From DAOTKC01 sp035449045 (GTDB lineage: Bacteria; Bacillota; Clostridia; Christensenellales; CAG-917), in assembly GCA_035449045.1 (NCBI GenBank), contig DAOTKC010000028.1:1-20382 (forward strand): DNA of 20,382 nucleotides, written 5' to 3'. The notes beneath the pieces were generated by a model. It had not been told where the DNA came from. It searched no databases and was given only the letters and a program-made list of their open reading frames with translations. Each line of letters starts with the position of its first letter. The first letter of the stretch is position 1. Below, piece by piece: positions 14,105 through 20,382 of the stretch. The translations under genes were made by a program, and so were the position numbers.

Positions 14105-14956
14105 ATGCTAGAAAATCAAGATAAAAAAATAATTTTTTCGCTCGAGCTGTTTCCGCCCAAGGCGGGCGACAGCATCGAACCCATCGCAAAAAAGCTCGGC
14201 GAGTTTGGCAAGCTTGCGCCCGACTACATAAGCGTGACCTACGGCACCGACGGCAGCAACGCGCCCCGCACCATCGAGCTTGCCGAGCTCATTCAACGCG
14301 AGCACGGCGTGGACGCGCTGGCGCACTTGACCTGCGTCGGCGCCACTTATAACGGCGTCCGAGAAAAACTCGAGGCTTTTTCCAAGGCAGGCATTAAAAA
14401 CATTCTGGCCCTTCGCGGCGACCGCAGGCCGGGGCTGGACATCGTCGATTTCAATTACGCTACTAATCTCATTGAATTTATCAACTGCTACGGCGGCTTT
14501 AGCGTGTCGGCAGCCTGTTATCCCGAAGGCCATCCCGAAAGCGGCGGCTTAAAAGAGGATTTCGAGGTATTGCGAAAAAAAGCCTCCCTCGGCGTAAAGC
14601 ATTTTATCAGCCAGCTTTTCTTCGACAACGACGTTTTTTTCCGTCTTCTCGACTCCGCCGAGGCCTCTGGCATTGATGCGCTCATCGAGGCGGGCATTAT
14701 GCCGATAACCAACATTAAGCAACTGAAAGGCATAGTCGCGGTGTCGGGCGTTAAAATCCCGCCGCGGCTAGCGAGGCAAATCGAGCGCTTTTCGGACAGC
14801 GCCGAGGCGCTCAGGCAGGCGGGCTTGAACTTCGCCCTAGAGCAGATTTCCGAGCTCATCGCCTTCGGCGTCAAAGGCATTCACCTCTATGTCATGAACA
14901 ACCCAAGGACAGCCGAATACATCAAATCCAACGCCGAGCATTTATTTAAATTTTAG
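14105..14956 (+). CDS. metF: 5,10-methylenetetrahydrofolate reductase
   Basis: 283 residues, typical of bacterial MetF. It reduces methylene-THF to methyl-THF using FAD, supplying the methyl group for MetH. Visible motifs are SLELFPP near the start (Glu14 equals the catalytic Glu of the SFEFFPP motif), HLTCVG, LALRGDRRPG, AACYPEGHPES, ISQLFFDNDVF and MPITNIKQL. Near the end GVKGIHLYVMNNP corresponds to the usual 'G..G.HFYTLNR'. The start has AGGA seven bases upstream. Five bases separate its stop from the next gene, which encodes the MetH reactivation domain, and metH follows. The product and the neighbours act in consecutive steps. Confidence 0.95.
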   Translation: MLENQDKKIIFSLELFPPKAGDSIEPIAKKLGEFGKLAPDYISVTYGTDGSNAPRTIELAELIQREHGVDALAHLTCVGATYNGVREKLEAFSKAGIKNILALRGDRRPGLDIVDFNYATNLIEFINCYGGFSVSAACYPEGHPESGGLKEDFEVLRKKASLGVKHFISQLFFDNDVFFRLLDSAEASGIDALIEAGIMPITNIKQLKGIVAVSGVKIPPRLARQIERFSDSAEALRQAGLNFALEQISELIAFGVKGIHLYVMNNPRTAEYIKSNAEHLFKF

Positions 14957-14961
14957 CAAAG

Positions 14962-15522
14962 ATGGATTTTTACGCCGAAGTCTATAAATATTTAAGATCG
15001 GAAAAGTCGGCTTTTCTCGACGATATGATTGAGAACGCCTTAAAGCAGGCAAGGAAACTTTCTCCGCGCACTTTTTCGGCGTTTTCACAAGCCGAAGCCA
15101 GGGAAGATGGGATAATTACCGACTTTTTCAAGCTGGAAGGACGGCTGGTAAAGCGTGTGTTTTCGGGCGCCGCCGCCGCGCTCTTTATGGCCGTGACGCT
15201 AGGCTTTGACGCCGAAATCTATATTAAGCAAGCTTTCGCCGAGGGCGCGCTTTCCGGCACCGTCATGGACGCAGTGCTTTCGGCAACCGCCGAGCAAGCC
15301 GTTGAGGAGTTGCAGGCATCGGAGCTGAGTAAGCTAAAAATTTACCGCGCGGGCATGCGGATAAGCCCCGGCTTCGGAGACTTTTCGCTAGATAAGCAAA
15401 GGGATTTTATGTCGGCCTTCGGGCTGTCGGCGCGGCTGGGCTTATATCTAAACGACGAATTCATGCTGACGCCGCAAAAAACTGTTACCGCCGTGCTGCC
15501 ATTGTTTTCCGATAAACAGTAA
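14962..15522 (+). CDS. Stand-alone methionine synthase reactivation (AdoMet-binding) domain protein
   Basis: 186 residues. The C-terminal part carries the MetH activation-domain signature: RISPGFGDFSL near residues 133-143, then MSAFGLSARLGLYLNDEFMLTPQKTVTAVLPL, shown here in two pieces of the known motif 'R.SPGYGD...Q...........I.LT.S.ML.P.KSVTA'. In full-length MetH this domain binds S-adenosylmethionine and re-methylates oxidised cob(II)alamin. The downstream MetH ends right after its cobalamin domain, so this protein should supply the missing function in trans. The start lies five bases after metF with only a weak ribosome site, implying translational coupling. The N-terminal 60 residues are less conserved and helical. 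Split arrangements of this kind are known in Thermotoga and some Bacillota. Confidence 0.9.
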   Translation: MDFYAEVYKYLRSEKSAFLDDMIENALKQARKLSPRTFSAFSQAEAREDGIITDFFKLEGRLVKRVFSGAAAALFMAVTLGFDAEIYIKQAFAEGALSGTVMDAVLSATAEQAVEELQASELSKLKIYRAGMRISPGFGDFSLDKQRDFMSAFGLSARLGLYLNDEFMLTPQKTVTAVLPLFSDKQ

Positions 15523-15623
15523 TGATATTAGCTAAAAAGCAAAAAATTCTGACTAATTTAACACCCAAATAACGAAAATGCGTGTTTAAACTATAAAAAT
15601 ATATAGATAAACTCTCTGTTGTA

Positions 15624-17948
15624 ATGAAAGCGATTGATTTAAGAAAAAGAATTTATTTAGACGGCGGCTTCGGCAGCCTGCTGATGGCGCGCGGCATAGA
15701 GGCCTCGCCCGATGTCGCGCTAAAGTTCCCCGACGAAGTCCGCCGCATTCACCGCGAATATTTGGAGGCGGGCGCGGGCATTGTCAGCGCCGCCACGTTC
15801 TCCGCCAATCGGTTAAAAACCCAAGACTACGCGCGCATCATACCCGCCGCGCTCGAGCTTGCCAAAATCGAGGCAAAGAAATCCGGCGCGAGGGTCGCCT
15901 ACGACTGCGGGCCTACGGGCGCGCTGCTCGAGCCTTTTGGCGAGCTTAGTTTTGAGGAAGCTTATTCGATTTTCTGCGAGCAGGCTAAAATCATAAATGG
16001 GCTCGACGTCGATTTCGTGCTGTTGGAAACCTTCACCGATTTAGCGGAGCTTAAAGCGGCTTTTCTCGCTTTTTCCGAAAACACCTCTTACCCCATTTGG
16101 TGCAGCATGGCCTTTCTCGAGGACGGCCGCACTTTCTCGGGCACGCGCGCGGCCGCATTTGCCGTGGCTGCCGAGGCGTGGGGCGCGGGCGCGGTGGGCG
16201 TCAACTGCGGCGGCGGGCCGAGCGCGCTCTTTAACGCAGTCAAGGAAATAACGCTCCACACCAATTTGCCCGTCTTCGCCCAGCCCAATGCCGGCATGCC
16301 GCGATACGAGAACGGCAAAACAGTTTACGACCTTTCGCCCGACGAGTTTGCCGCATCGATGGCCGAGCTTGCAGATTCAGGCCTTTTCGCCTTGGGCGGC
16401 TGCTGCGGCACAACGCCCGAATATATTAAAAAGCTTATTAAAGCAACCGAAAAATTCGAGGTAAAAAAATTCCGGTATGATAAACCCGCGGTGTGTTCTT
16501 CTTCGGCAGTCGTCGAGCTCAAGGCGGGCACCGTGGTAGGCGAGCGCGTCAATCCCACCGGCAAGCCACGACTTAAGCAAGCGCTTATCTCGGGCGACGA
16601 CGATTTTGTGCTGAATCTTTGCCTCGAGCAGACGGCGGCGGGCGCCGGGATTCTTGATATCAATGTGGGAGCCGCCGGTATTGACGAAAAAGCCGCACTG
16701 GTGGCCGTTGTTAAAAAAGTTCAGGGGCTTACCCCCGCCCCGCTTCAAATCGACACCTCGCGCGCCGAGGCTCTTTGCGCCGCCGTTCGAATGGTAGCGG
16801 GCGTTCCCATAATCAATTCCGTAACGGCGGAGGAAAAAAGCTTAAACGCCGTGCTGCCCGTCGCCAAGAAATACGGCTGCTACGTTATCTGCCTTCCTCT
16901 GGACGAAAACGGCATACCTCAAACGGCGGAGGGAAGATTAGAACTCGCCGAGAAAATTGTTGAGGCGGCCGAAAACTGCGGTGTCAGCCGCGGTAAACTT
17001 ATTTTCGACGGTCTGACCATGGCGCAGAGCGTGTCGGGTGACAACGCCAAAATCACTCTTGACACTGTGGCGGAGTTTTCCAAACGAGGCTTTATGACCT
17101 GTTTGGGGCTTTCAAACATCTCTTTCGGGCTGCCGGCGCGCGAGCTTATCAATGCGACATTCTATGCGCTTGCTCTCAAGCGCGGCCTTACGCTTGCCAT
17201 CGTCAATCCCGCCGTCAAGCCCGAGATAAACCTTGACGCCCTCGCCGTTCTCGGGAACGAGGACGAAAACGCGGCAAACTTTATCGCTAAACATGCCGGC
17301 GAAACGAAGCCGCGCGAAGCTCTAGCCGAAGAAAGCAGTATTTCGGGCGCCATAATAAAAGGACTCAAGCGCGAAGGCGCGGCAATAGCAAAGGCCCGGG
17401 CGAACGCCGAAAACGCCTTGAGCATCATCGAAAACGAGATAATTCCCGCGCTCAAAACACTGGGCGAGCTCTATGACCAAAAACGGGTTTTTCTTCCCCA
17501 GCTGATTGCGGGCAGCGAGGCGGCAAAGGCGGTGCTCGACATTGTAAAGCCGTTAATGCCCGCAAGTGACCGTAAACTCGGCGTTCCGATGCTGATTCTG
17601 ACTGTCAAGGGCGACGTCCACGACATAGGCAAAAATATAGTGAAAGCGGTGCTCGAAAACTACGGATTTGAAATTAAGGATTTGGGAAAGAGCGTCGACT
17701 ATCCTATTGTTTTGGAAGAATTAGCTCGCACGGACGCCAAGGTGGTGGGGCTTTCCGCACTCATGACGACGACGCTCGACAACATGTCGGAGACGATTTT
17801 AAAAATCCGTGAAAGCTACCCCGACGTCGTCATAATAGTGGGCGGCGCCGTCGTCAGCGAGGCCTACGCCAAGGAGCGCGGCGTTCTCTACGCCAAAGAC
17901 GCAGGAGAAGCCGCCCGCGTCCTAAGTAAAATTTTTGCTGATAATTAA
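15624..17948 (+). CDS. metH: Cobalamin-dependent methionine synthase lacking the reactivation domain
   Basis: 774 residues against about 1200 for full-length MetH. The homocysteine domain (about 1-275) starts DGGFGSLLMARG and has the zinc cysteines Cys195 (GVNCGGG), Cys260 and Cys261 (GGCCGTT). The methyl-folate domain (about 300-560) begins VVGERVNPTG and includes GILDINVGAAG and LQIDTSRAEAL. A helical cap (about 575-650) precedes the cobalamin domain, where DVHDIGKN gives His666 as the cobalt ligand, with VGLSALMTTTLDNM and VIIVGGAVVS after it. The protein stops there without the AdoMet domain, which is encoded just upstream. The 101-base gap before it is AT-rich and has the palindrome GTTTAAAC; the ATG has no strong ribosome site. 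It transfers methyl from methyl-THF to homocysteine. Confidence 0.95.
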   Translation: MKAIDLRKRIYLDGGFGSLLMARGIEASPDVALKFPDEVRRIHREYLEAGAGIVSAATFSANRLKTQDYARIIPAALELAKIEAKKSGARVAYDCGPTGALLEPFGELSFEEAYSIFCEQAKIINGLDVDFVLLETFTDLAELKAAFLAFSENTSYPIWCSMAFLEDGRTFSGTRAAAFAVAAEAWGAGAVGVNCGGGPSALFNAVKEITLHTNLPVFAQPNAGMPRYENGKTVYDLSPDEFAASMAELADSGLFALGGCCGTTPEYIKKLIKATEKFEVKKFRYDKPAVCSSSAVVELKAGTVVGERVNPTGKPRLKQALISGDDDFVLNLCLEQTAAGAGILDINVGAAGIDEKAALVAVVKKVQGLTPAPLQIDTSRAEALCAAVRMVAGVPIINSVTAEEKSLNAVLPVAKKYGCYVICLPLDENGIPQTAEGRLELAEKIVEAAENCGVSRGKLIFDGLTMAQSVSGDNAKITLDTVAEFSKRGFMTCLGLSNISFGLPARELINATFYALALKRGLTLAIVNPAVKPEINLDALAVLGNEDENAANFIAKHAGETKPREALAEESSISGAIIKGLKREGAAIAKARANAENALSIIENEIIPALKTLGELYDQKRVFLPQLIAGSEAAKAVLDIVKPLMPASDRKLGVPMLILTVKGDVHDIGKNIVKAVLENYGFEIKDLGKSVDYPIVLEELARTDAKVVGLSALMTTTLDNMSETILKIRESYPDVVIIVGGAVVSEAYAKERGVLYAKDAGEAARVLSKIFADN

Positions 17949-18003
17949 AACTTTGTTCTTGATTCAAAAAACTCATTAACGGTTTAGTTTCATTCACAAA
18001 ATT

Positions 18004-18034
18004 AAAAAACGCGGCAGTTCTGCCGCGTTTTTTT
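18004..18034. terminator. Bidirectional terminator between metH and the aminotransferase gene
   Basis: AAAAAACGCGGCA (18004-18016) pairs with TGCCGCGTTTTTT (18021-18033) across a GTTC loop. T runs follow on both strands, so it serves both convergent genes, though it lies 82 bases past the aminotransferase stop. Confidence 0.88.
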
Positions 18035-18115
18035 GCCTTGTTATTTGTAATGGTCATTTTAAGTTTCAATTCAGATAAAAAATTCGGATTTTTCGAAATT
18101 TTGTCTTGCGCTTGA

Positions 18116-19300
18116 TTAAGCCTTAAGCTCTTTTAAGAATTCCTCGATGCGGTCTAACGCGGTCTTGATTTTCTCGACGGAGTAAGCATAGCTTATGCGG
18201 ACGAAATTCTTGCCGCTGGCGCCGAATGCCGAGCCGGGAACGACGGCGACTTTCTTGGCGAAAAGGAGCTTTTCGGCAAACTGCTCGCCGGTGAGGCCGG
18301 TGGAAGCGACGGAAGGGAAGGCGTAGAATGCGCCCTTGGGCTCGAAGCAGCTTAGCCCTATCGCGTTGAGTCGGTCGACTAAGTAACGGCGGCGCTCGTC
18401 GTATTTCGCGCACATCTCTTTGACCTCGGCGAAATTGTTCTTGAAGCTCTCGGTCAGCGCGGCCAGCGCGGTGTATTGGCTTGCCGTGGGTGCGCACATT
18501 ATGCAGTATTGATGGATTTTTCTCATGACGGCGAGCAGCTCCTTAGGAGCGCAGGCATAGCCGACGCGCCAGCCCGTCATCGCGAACGCCTTGGAGAAGC
18601 CGTTCAGAAGAATGGTGAGTTCGCGCATGCCGTCGAGCTCGGCAATCGAAACGTGGCGTTCGTTGCCGTAGGTAAGCTCGCTGTAAATTTCGTCGGACAG
18701 CACTATGAGGCCGCGCTCTTTGATAATCGGCGCGATGGCCTCGAGGTATTTCCTCTCCATAATTCCGCCGGTGGGGTTGTTGGGATAGGGCAAAATCAAG
18801 GCCTTGGTCTTGTCGGTGATTGCCGCTTTGAGCTCTTCGGGCGTAAGCTTGAACTCGTTTTCGGCCTTGGTGTCGATGACGACGGGAATACCGCCCGCCA
18901 GCGTGACGCAGGGCGTGTAGGAGACGTAAGAGGGCGCGGGCACCAAGACCTCGTCGCCGGGGTTGATTATGGCGCGCAGCGCAAGGTCGATGGCCTCGCT
19001 GGCACCTACCGTGATAAGTATTTCGTCGGAGGGATTATATTTAATGCCGATTGCGCGCTCCTGATATTCCGAAATGGCCGCTCTAAGTTCGGCAAGGCCG
19101 CTGTTGGATGTGTATTGCGTCTTGCCCGCGTTGATGCTGGCGAGAGCGGCGGCGCGGAAGGACTCGGGCGTGATGAAGTCGGGTTCGCCGACGCCCAAAG
19201 ATATGCAGTCCTTCATTTCGGCAGCGATGTCGAAAAACTTTCTTATTCCCGAGGGAGGGATAGCAGCGGCCGCTTTTCCGATGACTTTTGAATAATCCAT
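18116..19300 (-). CDS. Class I pyridoxal-phosphate aminotransferase (aspartate/aromatic/PatA-like)
   Basis: 394 residues. I start at MDYSKVIGKA because AAGGAG lies nine bases upstream; a longer reading from 19354 adds a basic stretch with no family likeness. Class I markers are GVGEPDFITPE (35-45), TQYTSNSGLAELR (61-73), YPNNPTGG with Asn175, SDEIYSELTY with Asp203, and FSKAFAMTGWRVGY with Lys237 as the PLP lysine. The late segment NFVRISYA contains the arginine that binds the substrate carboxylate. The sequence is of the Bacillota/archaeal 'AspB/PatA-like' subgroup that covers aspartate, alanine and aromatic donors. Neighbours do not fix the substrate, so I give no symbol. Confidence 0.93.
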   Translation of the reverse strand: MDYSKVIGKAAAAIPPSGIRKFFDIAAEMKDCISLGVGEPDFITPESFRAAALASINAGKTQYTSNSGLAELRAAISEYQERAIGIKYNPSDEILITVGASEAIDLALRAIINPGDEVLVPAPSYVSYTPCVTLAGGIPVVIDTKAENEFKLTPEELKAAITDKTKALILPYPNNPTGGIMERKYLEAIAPIIKERGLIVLSDEIYSELTYGNERHVSIAELDGMRELTILLNGFSKAFAMTGWRVGYACAPKELLAVMRKIHQYCIMCAPTASQYTALAALTESFKNNFAEVKEMCAKYDERRRYLVDRLNAIGLSCFEPKGAFYAFPSVASTGLTGEQFAEKLLFAKKVAVVPGSAFGASGKNFVRISYAYSVEKIKTALDRIEEFLKELKA

Positions 19301-19458
19301 TTCGCAATCTCCTTTTTCCGATCTTTGGCGTCTCGGCACAGCCTTTAGGCGCAAAAACCAGTTTTTTAATATCGTTTTCGCTAGAAATTATAGCAAATAA
19401 GTAAATTTTTGGAAAGCGAAAAAGCAGGCTAAAAAACTTTATTCGCTTGCCTTTTTAA

Positions 19459-20049
19459 CTACATCTTAACCAGTATGTCGAGCAGATAGTCCATGGCGTG
19501 GTCGGCGATATCGGCGGTATGGTTTAGATGGCGGTAGACCTCGCGGTATTTGAAAATGGTTCTGAAGTCCTCGTTTTCAAACAGCTTGGCGAGCGCGGCG
19601 CAGCTCTTGCTGCCCACGGTATTCTCGATGCCCTTGACCATGAACGCTTCGTCCTTTGCGATGTTTTTATATTTTTCGATGGCGCCGACGGCTTTTTTAA
19701 TGTGCGTCGACATCTCGTAAAGCGATTTGGTCATGGTGACCATGTCTTCGTTGGGCACGATTTTAAACAGGCGTATCTCGTCGATGGACGTCTTGGTGTA
19801 GTCGATTATCTCGTCGAGCTGCCGCGACAGGTTGAAGAGGTCCTCGCGGTCGATGGGCGTGATGAAAGTGCGGTTGAGCTCGTCGATTAAAATTCGCCTG
19901 ACCATGTCGGCGTCGTCCTCGAGCTTGATTATTTCGTCGGCGAGCGTTTCGTTTTTAGTCATGCAATACTCATAGAGCTTGCGCATGCAGACCTCCAAAA
20001 ACTCGCTCTGCTCGATTAAAAGCTTAAAGAAATTGGCCGATTTTTTCAT
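19459..20049 (-). CDS. DUF47 / PhoU-like protein, probable phosphate transport accessory protein
   Basis: 196 residues, almost wholly helical and highly charged. It fits the DUF47 (YkaA, TIGR00153-type) family: an N-terminal FFKLLIEQSEFL, then IIKLEDDADMVRRILIDELN, then TPIDREDLFNLSRQLDEIIDY, the most conserved block with its acidic metal-binding residues. Near the C-terminus YREVYRHLNHTADIADHAMD is the second PhoU-like block. Proteins of this family are usually encoded beside a Pit phosphate transporter and are thought to adjust it. The start overlaps the stop of the upstream gene (ATGA), with GGGAGG as ribosome site, so the two are translationally coupled. The 158 bases past the aminotransferase start contain only an imperfect hairpin that may terminate this unit. 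Confidence 0.9.
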   Translation of the reverse strand: MKKSANFFKLLIEQSEFLEVCMRKLYEYCMTKNETLADEIIKLEDDADMVRRILIDELNRTFITPIDREDLFNLSRQLDEIIDYTKTSIDEIRLFKIVPNEDMVTMTKSLYEMSTHIKKAVGAIEKYKNIAKDEAFMVKGIENTVGSKSCAALAKLFENEDFRTIFKYREVYRHLNHTADIADHAMDYLLDILVKM

Positions 20050-20199
20050 ATCCTACCTCCCAGAATAACTTTTGCGATAAAAAGGTAAATAGCTGCTCCG
20101 AACACCGCGACGACGGGCAGCGTCCATTGCGCCAGCGGGCGCGCCGGCGGCCGCAAGCGGCAGATGTCGCCGAGAATGGCGCCGGCGAAGAGGAGAAGG
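20046..20199 (-). CDS. C-terminal fragment of a membrane protein, perhaps a Pit-type phosphate transporter
   Basis: The frame ends at TGA (20046-20048), overlapping the DUF47 start. Reading upstream, two hydrophobic segments are visible, TVGLLLFAGAILGDICRL and TLPVVAVFGAAIYLFIAKVI, joined by a proline- and arginine-rich turn, and the end is LGGRI. This suits the last helices of a transporter. The Pit guess rests mainly on the DUF47 neighbour. The frame stays open to 20279, but beyond about 20200 the opposite strand encodes a recognisable GNAT domain, so homology probably breaks there. The upstream edge given is therefore approximate. GC content rises sharply from about 20125. Confidence 0.45.
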
Positions 20200-20202
20200 C
20201 CC

Positions 20203-20382
20203 ACGGTCATCGGCACCTGCGGCATCCGCCTGGAGCCGCCCGGCGTGCTCTCCGGCGAGGCGCACGAGGCCGAGATCGGCTACGAGCTATCGCCAGCGCA
20301 TTGGGGCCAGGGCTATGCCACCGAGGCAGCGCGCGAGATCGTGCGCTTTGGCTTTGAGGAGCTGCGTGTGCACCGCATCGGC
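20203..20382 (+). CDS. GNAT (RimJ/RimL-like) acetyltransferase fragment at the window edge
   Basis: 60 codons run in one open frame to the right edge. They give VIGTCGIRL, EAEIGYELSPAHWGQGYA and TEAAREIVRFGFEELRVHRI, which is the core of a RimJ/RimL-type N-acetyltransferase, including the acetyl-CoA binding segment (Q/R)xxGx(A/G) as WGQGYATEA. The part before it in frame (MSPRMAPAKRRRP) does not resemble the expected N-terminal half, so the gene starts abruptly in mid-domain at about 20200. Base composition is clearly more GC-rich than the rest of the window. The domain call is firm; whether it belongs to this genome is doubtful. It is truncated on both sides. Confidence 0.7.

Noticed and set aside
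18476..19291. A 271-codon open frame on the + strand inside the aminotransferase gene
   Set aside because: The aminotransferase on the other strand has all class I motifs and a good ribosome site. The opposing frame shows none.
20127..20357. A 76-codon open frame rich in Arg and Ala on the + strand
   Set aside because: It is a frame-shifted reading of GC-rich DNA. The frame that matches the GNAT family is a different one.
1..20382. CRISPR arrays, insertion sequences, prophage or integrase genes
   Set aside because: No regularly spaced repeats, transposase-like frames or terminal inverted repeats with target duplications were seen. The tRNA-Leu shows no duplicated 3' end nearby that would mark an integration.

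Overview
The window reads as chromosomal DNA of an anaerobic, clostridia-like Bacillota, probably uncultured. The basis is: lipoprotein-type sugar-binding protein, AGGAGG-type ribosome sites, HU, a split cobalamin methionine synthase, and roughly half GC coding DNA with AT-rich spacers. I cannot place it at genus level from the sequence alone.

Region 1 (1-10042, + strand) is a carbohydrate acquisition and phosphorolysis locus. It holds the tail of a protein ending in a discoidin-like (F5/8 type C / CBM32-like) domain, then a 969-residue cell-surface protein made of repeated beta-sandwich modules. After a terminator come a sugar ABC importer (binding lipoprotein and two permeases, no ATPase gene), a GH65 inverting disaccharide phosphorylase, and beta-phosphoglucomutase. 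The inferred flow is: surface glycan binding, uptake of an alpha-glucoside, phosphorolysis to beta-glucose 1-phosphate, then conversion to glucose 6-phosphate.

Region 2 (10081-13307, - strand) carries a CPBP-type membrane protease, a tRNA-Leu(CAA) with its own promoter and hairpin, an M29 aminopeptidase, a HIT protein and an acyl carrier protein. The last three probably form one unit, acpP first, from a consensus sigma-A promoter.

Region 3 (13462-17948, + strand) begins with HU, divergent from acpP and also with a near-consensus promoter, and a strong terminator. A 313-base AT-rich spacer with tandem and inverted repeats follows. Then come metF, a stand-alone methionine synthase reactivation domain, and a MetH lacking that domain. 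Together these encode the methyl-folate branch of methionine synthesis with a split MetH.

Region 4 (18004-20199, - strand) has a bidirectional terminator, a class I aminotransferase, a DUF47/PhoU-like protein and the overlapping end of a membrane protein that is probably its partner transporter. From about 20200 the sequence abruptly becomes a GC-rich GNAT acetyltransferase fragment on the + strand that lacks an N-terminus. This looks like an assembly join or a recombination edge and should be treated with caution.
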